Below, piece by piece: positions 1 through 7,015 of a stretch of 37,568 nt of DNA. This stretch comes from Frigididesulfovibrio sp031553235 (GTDB lineage Bacteria; Desulfobacterota; Desulfovibrionia; Desulfovibrionales; Desulfovibrionaceae). The notes under the pieces were generated by a model that saw only the letters and a list, made by a program, of their open reading frames with translations, was not told the DNA's origin and ran no database searches. How positions within the stretch are numbered: position 1 is the first letter of the stretch; every line of letters starts with the position of its first letter. The stretch is taken from positions 1 through 37,568 of the forward strand of contig JAVBLS010000003.1 of assembly GCA_031553235.1 (NCBI GenBank). The letters run 5' to 3'. Both the position numbers and the translations under genes were made by a program.

Positions 1-172
1 GAGCTTCGATGCCCTTTTTCCGATAGAGTTTCAGCCACTGGCTCACGGCCCCGCGAGTCACTCCCAAAGCCTCCGCTATGCGAATAGATCGCCAGCCCTG
101 TTCATAAAGCTCCACGGCCCGAAGTCGCCTGAACTCGCGTACGTCTTGACTGGTCTTGCTGAGCGTTTTCAT
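1..172 (-). CDS. IS630-family transposase, N-terminal part (runs off the left edge)
   Basis: Reading leftward from the ATG at 172-170 gives about 57 codons that stay open to the window edge. The peptide begins MKTLSKTSQDVREF and contains a helix-turn-helix core (WRSIRIAEALGVTRGAVSQW), as in the N-terminal winged-helix domain of IS630/Tc1-type transposases. That domain binds the element's terminal inverted repeats. The catalytic DDE domain would lie outside the window, so intactness cannot be judged. It follows secG with an intervening terminator and looks like an insertion beside a core operon. A different IS630-type fragment lies at the right edge, but I cannot show that the two belong to the same element. 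Confidence 0.75.
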   Translation of the reverse strand, partial: MKTLSKTSQDVREFRRLRAVELYEQGWRSIRIAEALGVTRGAVSQWLKLYRKKGIEA

Positions 173-233
173 GTCTCATGACATACCAGAGTTTCTAGAA
201 AATGTTTAGTGAAAAATGCGGATATCATAGAAC

Positions 234-250
234 CTCCCGCCCAGCGGGAG
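234..250 (+). terminator. GC-rich hairpin, possible terminator
   Basis: A perfect 7-bp inverted repeat, CTCCCGC-CCA-GCGGGAG, is followed on the plus strand by ATTTTCT. It lies between the transposase start and the secG terminator. It could be a weak rho-independent terminator read on the plus strand or part of the insertion sequence end. No gene on the plus strand obviously needs it. Confidence 0.3.
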
Positions 251-263
251 ATTTTCTACATAC

Positions 264-298
264 AAAAAAGAACGCCCCGTGCCGAGACACGGAGCGTT
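264..298 (-). terminator. rho-independent terminator of the rimI-tpiA-secG operon
   Basis: On the minus strand, AACGCtCCGTG and CACGGgGCGTT pair around a six-base loop, and CTTTTTT follows at once. It begins about 24 bp after the secG stop, so it ends the rimI-tpiA-secG transcript and insulates it from the transposase gene. Confidence 0.85.
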
Positions 299-321
299 CG
301 TCAAAAACAAAGCGCAGACAC

Positions 322-648
322 TTATTGCGGCACAGTGGCGTTGCCGCCGGCAGGCGGCACTTGGACCGGAGGCTCCGGCGCGTCGATGGGCACATTAACC
401 ACGATATCTTCGGCCTTATGCCGATCTCGGGAGCTGATCACGTTGTAGCTCAAAGAGGTAACCAAAAAGATCACCGCCATAAAGGCCGTCAGCTTGGCCA
501 GCATGCCGCCGGCGCCGGTACTGCCGAACAGCGACGAAGAGCCGCCGCCGAAAATCACGCCCATGCCTTCCTTGCCCGATTGCAGCAAGACCAGGACCAT
601 GAGCAACAGGCAGATCACAATATGCAGGATAAGGATCAGGTTTTCCAA
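322..648 (-). CDS. secG: preprotein translocase subunit SecG
   Basis: SecG is the small integral membrane subunit of the SecYEG channel and assists SecA-driven export. The 108-residue product has the family layout: an N-terminal membrane helix (residues about 3-22, LILILHIVICLLLMVLVLLQ), the glycine/serine-rich loop GKEGMGVIFGGGSSSLFGS (about 26-44) and a second helix (about 50-68). The C-terminal tail is rich in Pro and acidic residues. The start is a TTG at 648-646, chosen because GGAGG lies eight bases upstream and it gives the usual SecG N-terminus. It lies 32 bp downstream of tpiA in the same operon, a pairing common in bacteria, and ends at a strong terminator. Confidence 0.95.
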   Translation of the reverse strand: MENLILILHIVICLLLMVLVLLQSGKEGMGVIFGGGSSSLFGSTGAGGMLAKLTAFMAVIFLVTSLSYNVISSRDRHKAEDIVVNVPIDAPEPPVQVPPAGGNATVPQ

Positions 649-680
649 GCGATTCCTCCAAAGCGGGCGGACGTTCGGCC

Positions 681-1433
681 TTAAGCCGTGATGATGCGGG
701 CGAAACTTTCCACCTGCAAAGAAGCACCGCCTATCAGGAGACCATTCACATTGTCAAGGGATATTATTTGCGCCGCATTCTCGGGCTTGACGCTTCCGCC
801 ATACAGAATGCGCATTTTCTCGGCTTTTTGGCCGAAACGGCAGACAAGCCGCGCGCGCACCAGACAGTGGGCTTCGACTATCTCTTCCGGCCCGGCGACT
901 TTTCCCGTGCCGATGGCCCAGACCGGTTCGTAGGCCACGCTTAGACGCTCGGGCCTAAAGTCGCTCGGCACGTCGGCCAGGCCGGCCTCCAATTGACGAT
1001 CCAGCACGGCCTCCAGGGCACCCAGTTCACGCTGCTCCAAGGTCTCGCCCACACACAGGATCACATCCAGACCGCAGGCCAGGGCAAAAGTGGTTTTCTC
1101 ACCTACCAATTCGCTGCTTTCCCCCAGAATGGCCCGGCGTTCGGAATGCCCGGTCAAAACCAGCGAGCAGCCGCAATCGTGCAGCATGGCCGGAGAAATT
1201 TCGCCGGTAAAAGCACCGTGGTCTTCTTTCCAGCAGTTCTGGCCGCCCAGACGGATGCGCGGGGCCTTTTCTCCGGCCTCGGCGCAGGCGGCCAGACAGG
1301 TGTAAGGCGCGAACACGGCGACTTCGCGGTCTTCGGGGGCATCCTTCAGACGCACGGCCAAGTCGCGAATAAAGCCGGCGGCTTCGGCGCGGTTCTTGTG
1401 CATTTTCCAGTTGGCGGCCATGAGAAACTGCAT
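681..1433 (-). CDS. tpiA: triosephosphate isomerase
   Basis: This glycolytic and gluconeogenic enzyme interconverts dihydroxyacetone phosphate and glyceraldehyde 3-phosphate in the cytoplasm. The product is 250 residues, the normal length. The active-site elements are all present: the Lys of AANWKMHK (K10), the His of LTGHSERR, the catalytic Glu of AYEPVWAIGTG with its phosphate loop, and the C-terminal phosphate-binding YGGSVKPENA. The ATG at 1433 has GGAGG six to seven bases upstream. A longer in-frame extension towards 1889 is only an antisense-type opening across rimI and is not part of the protein. It lies 16 bp after rimI and 32 bp before secG. Confidence 0.97.
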   Translation of the reverse strand: MQFLMAANWKMHKNRAEAAGFIRDLAVRLKDAPEDREVAVFAPYTCLAACAEAGEKAPRIRLGGQNCWKEDHGAFTGEISPAMLHDCGCSLVLTGHSERRAILGESSELVGEKTTFALACGLDVILCVGETLEQRELGALEAVLDRQLEAGLADVPSDFRPERLSVAYEPVWAIGTGKVAGPEEIVEAHCLVRARLVCRFGQKAEKMRILYGGSVKPENAAQIISLDNVNGLLIGGASLQVESFARIITA

Positions 1434-1449
1434 ACGGGACCTCCGGGGA

Positions 1450-1935
1450 TCAAAACGTGAACTCGCGGCAGAGCACCAAGGCGTCTTCGCCGGTATCGGC
1501 GTAATAGCCCTTGCGTCGGCCGCAGGGAAAAAGGCCAAGGGAAGCGTACAATTTGCGGGCGGGCAGGTTGCCGACGCGCACTTCAAGCACTGCCCGGGTG
1601 ACGCCACAGGCTTCGGCAAGGGCCAGAACACCCGCCAGAAGCCGTTTACCCAAGCCATTCTGCCGCAAATCAGGCCGAACGGCAATATTGTAAATCTCCA
1701 CTTCGTCCAGACTGACGTGGACCACCGCAAAGGCCGCCAAAGCGCCGTTCGCCTCCTTGAGGCCGAAGGCGGAAAAATTCGCCAGACCGGGACCGACGGG
1801 CCGGGCTGCGGCAAAAAGCTGCCTGTAGCGCTCCGCCCCCCAGGAGGTGGAAAAACAGGCGGCCTCAAGCCCGGCCAAGGCGGCCGCATCTTCCCCGTCG
1901 AGGCGGATGATGCTAAAAGAATTTGGATGCGTCAC
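1450..1935 (-). CDS. rimI: ribosomal protein S18 alanine N-acetyltransferase (RimI-like GNAT)
   Basis: This GNAT-fold acetyltransferase of 161 residues probably acetylates the N-terminal alanine of ribosomal protein S18. It has the GNAT acetyl-CoA signature (RPDLRQNGLGKRLL, about residues 87-100), the beta-4 segment EVEIYNIAV, and the C-terminal NLPARKLYASLGL plus RRKGYYADTGEDALVL typical of RimI. The start is GTG at 1935 with only a weak AGGGT upstream. It overlaps by nine bases the start of the divergent gene at 1927, so one of the two starts may be mis-set. It is first in the rimI-tpiA-secG operon. Confidence 0.9.
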   Translation of the reverse strand: MTHPNSFSIIRLDGEDAAALAGLEAACFSTSWGAERYRQLFAAARPVGPGLANFSAFGLKEANGALAAFAVVHVSLDEVEIYNIAVRPDLRQNGLGKRLLAGVLALAEACGVTRAVLEVRVGNLPARKLYASLGLFPCGRRKGYYADTGEDALVLCREFTF

Positions 1936-2478
1936 AACCCTACCCTAAAGACTCTGCGCGGCCGCTCCGCGCCCGCGAGGCCGGATGAACCGGCCGGTTC
2001 CGTATCCGTCGAAATCCTCGATGAACAGAGCCTGCCCCTGATGATCATGCCCGTGGCCCAGGCCGTCAAGCGTGGCCTGTGCTTTCGCAAGGCGGTCACG
2101 GCCTTGTATGCCGAAGATCGGATCTTCCTGCGCAAAACCGCTCTGCTGCCGGCGGGACGACGGGAAGCGCTCGATTTGTTTTCAACCCCGGTGCCGGCCG
2201 ATCTAAGCCCGGAAGACGCGGCGGGCGTGGGACTCGGCGACGCTCTGGGCTGGGAACCTGCCGTGCGCTTCGTTGCCGAACTGCCGCCCGGGCCGGGGGC
2301 GCCGGAGCGCCTGCACCTGTTCCGCTGCGTCTTACCCAAAGGCGCGGCGGCCCTGCCCGCCGGCCGGGGCCTCTCGCCCTTTGACGCCGATGAGCTTTCC
2401 GGCATCGCGACCCAGAGCCCGGAACTGTTCTCGCAGGATCTTCTCAGGGCGTTGGCCGCCGGCCTGCTGTTCCCCTGA
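1927..2478 (+). CDS. Nudix-fold protein with degenerate Nudix box
   Basis: The product is 183 residues. The N-terminal half (SVSVEILDEQSLPL, then QAVKRGLCFRKAVTALY) resembles the start of isopentenyl-diphosphate-isomerase-like Nudix proteins such as YfcD. The segment LDLFSTPVPADLSPEDAAGV followed by GLGDALGW aligns with the usual Nudix box, and the C-terminus (ERLHLFRCVLP, then FDADELSGI) with the rest of the fold. The catalytic REUxEExGU glutamates are missing, so hydrolase activity is doubtful. A binding role or a slowly decaying gene are both possible. The ATG at 1927 lies inside the rimI start region. The fold assignment is by eye and its function is unknown. Confidence 0.7.
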   Translation: MRHNPTLKTLRGRSAPARPDEPAGSVSVEILDEQSLPLMIMPVAQAVKRGLCFRKAVTALYAEDRIFLRKTALLPAGRREALDLFSTPVPADLSPEDAAGVGLGDALGWEPAVRFVAELPPGPGAPERLHLFRCVLPKGAAALPAGRGLSPFDADELSGIATQSPELFSQDLLRALAAGLLFP

Positions 2479-2575
2479 GGAAGCGCTGATGAATGAGAAT
2501 TTTTGCCCGCCGCCTGAAGGCGCTTGGGAGTCCGCAGCCGTATGCAAATGCGGAGAGCACGGCCAAGGCCAAGGA

Positions 2576-2640
2576 AAACGGCTTTTTTTGCGACGGGAGT
2601 GTACTCTTATGGTACTCGACCAGAGCAAAAAAAGCCGTTT
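2576..2640. repeat. perfect 16-bp inverted repeat with 33-nt spacer
   Basis: AAACGGCTTTTTTTGC at 2576-2591 is repeated exactly inverted at 2625-2640. The spacer (2592-2624) holds smaller palindromic words such as GAGTGTACTC. It lies in the convergent gap between the Nudix-fold gene (plus) and the zinc-ribbon gene (minus). A bidirectional terminator is the simplest reading, since each strand ends an arm with a T7 run, but the T run lies inside the stem rather than after it. Confidence 0.7.
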
Positions 2641-2682
2641 GACGCAGACATTGCCCGTGAATACCCACATTTGTGGGCGGGC

Positions 2683-3417
2683 TTACTCGACCGGGGGCGT
2701 GAAATGCTCCGACCAATACATCAGCCGGCGGCAGTTGGGGCAGGAAAGAATCTGCGTCCCCTTCTGCAGCTCGATGAAACTCTGCGGCGGAATGGAAATG
2801 TTGCAGCCCGTGCAGACCCCGCCGGACACCGGCACGATGACCGGGTGACGCAGGCGCTCGCGGATGAACTCGTAGCGGGCGAACACCGGCGCGGGCACTT
2901 CCACGGCGGTTTTGGAGCGTTCGGCGTTGAGCTTGTCCAGCACTTCCCCGGCGACGGCCATGCGGCTTTCCAGCCCGGCTTCGCAGGCTTCCAGTTCCTG
3001 GCGCACTTTTTCGTATTCTTCGGTGATCTCGACACTCTGGGTCTTCTGGCGCTCCACTTCCTCGACCAGGGCAACCTTTTCTTCCTCGCGGTTGCGGTTC
3101 ACCCGCTCCAACGAGTCCATTTCCCGGACCATTGCGTGGTATTCCCTGGAGTTGCCCACCTGCATGAGCTTGCTCTTGCTCTTCTTCAGGCGTGCGGAAT
3201 CGTCCTCCAGCTCGGTGCCCAGACGTTTTTCCTGCTCGCGCAGATGGGCCATCTTGTCTTCCTGACGCAGACGGCGGGCATCCGCCTCGGCAAAGCGCTC
3301 ACGCAACGCTTCCAACTCTTTGGGGGCGCTTTCCAGCTCCTGTTTGATGCCGTGAATCTCGGCATCGACTTTCTGCAGCGAGATCAGTTGCTCGATTTGT
3401 TTCAGATACAGGCTCAA
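2683..3417 (-). CDS. coiled-coil / C4 zinc-ribbon protein (DUF164, CdsZ-like)
   Basis: The 244-residue product is a long helical coiled coil (about residues 5-175, rich in E, K, R and L heptads) ending in a zinc ribbon with CTGC and CPNC knuckles (near GGVCTGCNISIPP and ILSCPNCRRLMYW). This is the DUF164/C4-type zinc-ribbon family found beside NIF3-like genes. Some relatives are described as regulatory proteins, but the molecular role in this group is uncertain. The start is TTG at 3417 with GGAGG seven bases upstream. The apparent ATG inside that Shine-Dalgarno region stops after three codons. It begins four bases after the NIF3-like stop, so the two are co-transcribed and probably translationally coupled. 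Confidence 0.85.
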   Translation of the reverse strand: MSLYLKQIEQLISLQKVDAEIHGIKQELESAPKELEALRERFAEADARRLRQEDKMAHLREQEKRLGTELEDDSARLKKSKSKLMQVGNSREYHAMVREMDSLERVNRNREEEKVALVEEVERQKTQSVEITEEYEKVRQELEACEAGLESRMAVAGEVLDKLNAERSKTAVEVPAPVFARYEFIRERLRHPVIVPVSGGVCTGCNISIPPQSFIELQKGTQILSCPNCRRLMYWSEHFTPPVE

Positions 3418-3421
3418 AGGC

Positions 3422-4231
3422 TCATCCTCCTAGATAATGCTCGTCCGGTCCGGCGCTCTCGAAAGCCAACGGGTCGCTGCCGGGGTAAAAGGTGACGGGA
3501 ACAGGCAGCACGGACTCAAGGCGCGCCGCGAAGCGACGCATCATCTCTTCCTCAAGGCAGAAATGCCCTACATCCAAAATGCGGATACCGGTCTCCAGGG
3601 CGACGTGGTACTTGACGTCGCCGGTAATCAGCAGATCCGCGCCGGCCGCCAGGGCAAGGCCGGCAAGGCCGGAACCCGAGCCGGGGCAGCAGGCGATTCG
3701 AGAAACCCACGCGGGCCTGGGCCCGCAACTTTGCCAGGCCGAGCGGCCGAGAGCCCCGGCCAGACGGCGACAAAATTCTTCATAGGCGCACGGCCCGGGC
3801 AGATCACCCACAACGCCGAAGCCGGCGGTCGCGCCCTCTTCTTCAGCCGTGGGCTCCAGCACTTCGACCCGGGCAAGGTCCAGGTCTTCGGCAAGCCAGT
3901 CGGCCGTGCCGTGAGGGGAGGTGTCGAGCGAGGTATGGGCGCTGTAAAGCCAGACATCATGCGACAACAACAGGCGCAGAACGGTCAGATAAGCATCGGC
4001 CTTATCCGGAAAAACCGGCTGCATGGACAGGGGGTGATGGGCAACTATGAACTCGGCCCCGTCTTGCACAGCCCGGGCAATGCCGGCCGGGGTGGGATCG
4101 AGCATGACGGCCGCGCGACCTACTTCGCTACGAAAAGCGGCCACCTGCACTCCGCTGCGGTCCCAGGGGGCGGCCAGACGCGGCGGTGCGATTTTTTCAA
4201 CAGCCTGAATAATTTCAATCGGTTGCATCAT
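3422..4231 (-). CDS. NIF3-like dinuclear metal-centre protein (YbgI family)
   Basis: The 269-residue product is a NIF3/YbgI (DUF34) protein. These form toroidal hexamers with a two-metal site; they are often annotated as GTP cyclohydrolase I type 2, but their true substrate is unsettled. Metal ligands are visible in FIVAHHPLS (about residues 61-69), in SAHTSLD (about 97-103), and in the C-terminal DVGHFCLEEEMM with the conserved H and E. ADLLITGDVKYH is also typical. GAGGGGG lies four bases before the tandem ATG ATG; either could be the start. It heads a two-gene unit with the zinc-ribbon gene. Confidence 0.9.
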   Translation of the reverse strand: MMQPIEIIQAVEKIAPPRLAAPWDRSGVQVAAFRSEVGRAAVMLDPTPAGIARAVQDGAEFIVAHHPLSMQPVFPDKADAYLTVLRLLLSHDVWLYSAHTSLDTSPHGTADWLAEDLDLARVEVLEPTAEEEGATAGFGVVGDLPGPCAYEEFCRRLAGALGRSAWQSCGPRPAWVSRIACCPGSGSGLAGLALAAGADLLITGDVKYHVALETGIRILDVGHFCLEEEMMRRFAARLESVLPVPVTFYPGSDPLAFESAGPDEHYLGG

Positions 4232-4247
4232 GCTACCCCCTCAATGG

Positions 4248-4288
4248 CAAAGGTGCTTTCACAGTGGTCCACCGTGAAAGCACCTTTG
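4248..4288. repeat. 15-bp perfect hairpin in the NIF3-like leader
   Basis: CAAAGGTGCTTTCAC at 4248-4262 pairs with GTGAAAGCACCTTTG at 4274-4288 around an 11-base loop. In RNA transcribed towards the NIF3-like gene it would lie 17 bases before the ATG, so it could affect translation. Seen from the plus strand it has no T tract and does not look like a terminator. It is the only strong structure in the 306-bp gap 4232-4537. Confidence 0.7.
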
Positions 4289-4451
4289 GCTTTATGCTAT
4301 GTTCCGGGTTGGCCCCCGGAATGGGAGTTTCCTGCACTTTGTTCTCGCTGCCGCGTTTTTGGGGTCCGTACCGTATTGGCTTGCCCCTTTATGGGACGTA
4401 TTCCTTTACTCCTCGCCACATATGAAGTCAAGGAAATCCCGCTCCAGCCGG

Positions 4452-4480
4452 CTTGTATTTTCAGCGACGCCGGCATACAA
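4452..4480 (-). promoter_or_regulatory. candidate sigma-70 promoter for the NIF3-like operon
   Basis: On the minus strand TTGTAT (4480-4475), a 17-bp spacer and TACAAG (4457-4452) form a plausible promoter. The same -10 word occurs in the rplU promoter of this window. It would give a leader of about 210 bases containing the 4248-4288 hairpin. The rest of the gap 4232-4537 shows only scattered, unconvincing promoter-like words for the plus-strand methyltransferase gene. Confidence 0.4.
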
Positions 4481-4537
4481 CCAAGGCCGCTTTGGAAACG
4501 CCCCGGCTCCGGCCACAATCCGCGGGAGAGAACACCC

Positions 4538-5245
4538 TTGCCGACCGATTCACCCGAGCTTCAATCATTGCTTGAAGTCGCCGGGAAAAAATACGCTCTG
4601 GAATTCGAGCCCCTCAACGTGGGCGGCCAGACCTTGGAAATCCTTCAGATCGCCGACATGCGCGAGCGTCTGGACAAGCTGATCCGCGAAGGCGCCCTGG
4701 AACACGCCCTGACCTCCTTGCCCCTGTGGGCCAAGGTCTGGCCGGCTTCTCTGGCCCTGGGGCATGCCCTGGCCAAATGGGGGCTTAAAGGCGCACTTCT
4801 GGAAATAGGGGCCGGCTGCGGCGTGGTCGGTCTGGCGGCGGCGGCCTGCGGCTGGGAACGGGTGGTGGTTTCGGACATCGACGAAGACGCCCTGCTCTTC
4901 GCCCGAATCAATGTTCTGAAAAACAACCTGGCCCACCGCGTGGAAGTGCGCCGCCTGGATCTGCGCGACCAGCAGCCGCCCACGGGCTTCGATCTGGTGG
5001 CCGGCTCGGAAATTCTCTACCTGGAAGCTCTCTACCGCCCCCTGGTGAAATTCCTCGGTCGGGTCAAGGCCCCGGAAACCCTGCTGGCCTCGGACCACCG
5101 ACGCGAACCCAAACGCTTTTTCAAATTGGCCGAAAAGGAATTTCGCCTTGAACACCGGCATATCGGCCTGCGGGCCGGCGGGCCGGGCGAGACGGAAAAG
5201 CACTTGATCGCCCTGCACCGTCTGACCCCCATAGCTTCCCAATGA
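4538..5245 (+). CDS. class I SAM-dependent methyltransferase, Methyltransf_16 (protein-lysine type)
   Basis: The 235-residue product has a Rossmann methyltransferase core: motif I LLEIGAGCGVVGLAAA (about residues 90-105), the acidic loop VVSDIDEDAL, and LVAGSEILYLEALY at the motif IV position. The preceding SLPLWAKVWPASLALGHAL segment matches the N-terminal part of the Methyltransf_16 (METTL21/FAM86-like) family, whose known members methylate lysines of proteins. The substrate here is unknown. The start is a TTG at 4538 with GGGAGAG upstream; long upstream openings in this frame are shadows of the antisense NIF3 gene. Its stop overlaps the YcaO start in an ATGA arrangement, so the two are translationally coupled. 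Confidence 0.85.
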   Translation: MPTDSPELQSLLEVAGKKYALEFEPLNVGGQTLEILQIADMRERLDKLIREGALEHALTSLPLWAKVWPASLALGHALAKWGLKGALLEIGAGCGVVGLAAAACGWERVVVSDIDEDALLFARINVLKNNLAHRVEVRRLDLRDQQPPTGFDLVAGSEILYLEALYRPLVKFLGRVKAPETLLASDHRREPKRFFKLAEKEFRLEHRHIGLRAGGPGETEKHLIALHRLTPIASQ

Positions 5246-6972
5246 TCCAACTCTCCCCCTGCCCCAAAGCCTACTCCCTGGACCAGGACAAGGCCGTGCC
5301 CCCGACCGAGACCCTGCGCCGCGTGAAAGAACGTCTGGCCGCCCTGAACCTGGATATCGTCGCGGAAACCAAGCGCATCGACTCCGGCCGTCTGGGCATT
5401 CCCGTATATATTTCCCGTTGCGGCGCCGACGCCCGCGCGGTCATGCCCACGCGCAAGCAGATGGGCAAAGGCGCAAGCCCGGAGCAGGCCGAAGCCTCGG
5501 CCCTGATGGAACTGATGGAGCGCTACGGCTTTTTCACCTTCTGGCAAAACCCGCCCGAGGCCGAGCGCCTGACCTGGGCCGAAGCCGAACAACGCTACGT
5601 CCCCGGCCTGATGCCCGCGGAAGAAGTGGCCAGAGCCTGCGGCGCGCCCGTGCCGGCGGGCACGGCCCGCGCCTTACTCGGCTTGCGGCCGTGGCTTTTT
5701 ATGCCCGCCCTGCGCATCCACGATGAGGCCGTCGTACGCCTGCCCCTGGATCTGCTCCGGCAATTGGGGGAATTCAACGGCTCCTCGGCCGGCAATACCG
5801 ACGTGGAATCAATTCTCCAGGGCGCCTGCGAACTGGTGGAACGCCACGTTTGCGCCCTGATCGACCGCGACCGCCCCGAACTGCCGACCATCGACCCGGC
5901 CACGGCCGACGACCCGGTGCTGCGCGATTTGCTCGACAAATTCGAGCGCGCCGGGGTGCGCGTGCTGCTCAAAGACTTCTCCTTGGGCCTGCCGGTGCCC
6001 ACGGTAGGCGTGCTGGCTCACGACCCGGTCTCCTTCCCGGCAAGCTCTGAGATCGTCTTCACAGCCGGCACGGCCGTCTCCCCCACCAAGGCGGCCATTC
6101 GGGCACTGACGGAAATCGCCCAGCTCGGCGGCGACTTTCATACCTCTTCCTGCTACGAGGCCTCGGGCCTGCCCAAGTTCGACTCCTTGGCTCAAGCCGA
6201 CTTTCTCTCGACCGGGCCGCGCGTTGCCCTGGATACCTTGCCCGACCTGGAAGCGGACGACATTCTCGACGAGTTGCGTTCCCTGGCTGCCGGCCTGCGC
6301 CGCAAGGGCTTCAGCCTCTATTCCGTGGCCACCACCAACCCGGACACGGGTGTGCCCACGCACTGCAGCTTTGTGCCGGGCTTTGCCTTCCGCGAACGGG
6401 ACAAAAACGCCTCCATCGGGCTCTTTGTGGGCCGGGTGATTTCCGAAGAGGCCGACCCGGCCGAAGCCTGGGCCGCGCTGGACACCATGGAACAACTGCT
6501 GCCCAAGGCCCACTGGCTGTTGTTTTTCCGGGGCATGGTCGCCCTGCGGGCCGGCAACAACGGGCTTGCCCGGCAATGCTTTGCCCTGGCCGAGCCGCTG
6601 CAGCCGGAAGAAGACTCGCGCGCCCTGGCGGCCTTTTATGGAGCCTATGCCCTCACCCTGGACGGCGACTGGGAAGCGGCCCGGCCCGGCCTGACCCTGG
6701 CCGCCGGGCTCTGTCCGGACATGAAGGAATACCACAACCTGCTCGGGGTCTGCCTCTTCAAACTAGGCCGGCATGCCGAGGCGGCCGACTGCTTTGCCTA
6801 CATCCTCAACCGCCTGGACAAGGGCTCGGCCATGGACGTGCAGAACCTCGGCCTGTGCCGCAAGTTTCTGGGCGACTTCGAGGCGGCCCGGCACTATCTG
6901 GCCGCCGCCCTGGAACTGGACCCGACCCTGGAGGCGGCCCGGACCCATCTGGCCGAACTCGAAGGACAATGA
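5242..6972 (+). CDS. YcaO-domain protein with C-terminal TPR repeats
   Basis: The 576-residue product has a YcaO ATP-dependent cyclodehydratase/thioamidation domain (about 1-400) followed by tetratricopeptide-like helices (about 410-575). YcaO nucleotide/Mg-binding elements are visible: GKGASPEQAEASALMELMER (about 75-94), ACELVERHV (about 195-203) and RALTEIAQLGGDFH (about 290-303). YcaO enzymes activate a backbone amide with ATP to make azolines, thioamides or amidines. E. coli YcaO also carries a TPR tail and assists RimO in methylthiolating ribosomal protein S12. No TfuA, E1-like partner or precursor peptide gene is adjacent, which argues against a RiPP cluster. It overlaps the methyltransferase gene by four bases. 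The exact substrate is unknown. Confidence 0.88.
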   Translation: MIQLSPCPKAYSLDQDKAVPPTETLRRVKERLAALNLDIVAETKRIDSGRLGIPVYISRCGADARAVMPTRKQMGKGASPEQAEASALMELMERYGFFTFWQNPPEAERLTWAEAEQRYVPGLMPAEEVARACGAPVPAGTARALLGLRPWLFMPALRIHDEAVVRLPLDLLRQLGEFNGSSAGNTDVESILQGACELVERHVCALIDRDRPELPTIDPATADDPVLRDLLDKFERAGVRVLLKDFSLGLPVPTVGVLAHDPVSFPASSEIVFTAGTAVSPTKAAIRALTEIAQLGGDFHTSSCYEASGLPKFDSLAQADFLSTGPRVALDTLPDLEADDILDELRSLAAGLRRKGFSLYSVATTNPDTGVPTHCSFVPGFAFRERDKNASIGLFVGRVISEEADPAEAWAALDTMEQLLPKAHWLLFFRGMVALRAGNNGLARQCFALAEPLQPEEDSRALAAFYGAYALTLDGDWEAARPGLTLAAGLCPDMKEYHNLLGVCLFKLGRHAEAADCFAYILNRLDKGSAMDVQNLGLCRKFLGDFEAARHYLAAALELDPTLEAARTHLAELEGQ

Positions 6973-6977
6973 TCACG

Positions 6978-7006
6978 TTGCCCCCGGGCCTTGCACAGGC
7001 TATAAT
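6978..7006 (+). promoter_or_regulatory. consensus-like promoter of the DNA methyltransferase gene
   Basis: TTGCCC (6978-6983), a 17-bp spacer and a perfect TATAAT (7001-7006) lie just after the YcaO stop. Initiation would be expected around 7012-7016, and the methyltransferase ATG is at 7016. The mRNA would therefore have almost no leader and no room for a Shine-Dalgarno. Confidence 0.75.
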
Positions 7007-7015
7007 CGTCGGCGT

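Noticed and set aside
681..1889. A 402-codon frame that would extend tpiA by about 150 residues.
   Set aside because: The extension is out of frame with rimI but covers it entirely, lacks family similarity, and the ATG at 1433 has a proper Shine-Dalgarno.
2479..2682. Structured gap considered as a small RNA gene (6S or RNase P RNA).
   Set aside because: No RNase P or 6S landmark sequences, too short for RNase P, and no promoter of quality.
2489..2848. Plus-strand reading frame after the Nudix-fold gene, with a possible ribosome site.
   Set aside because: It runs across the inverted repeat and deep into the antisense of the zinc-ribbon gene, and the peptide has no recognisable fold.
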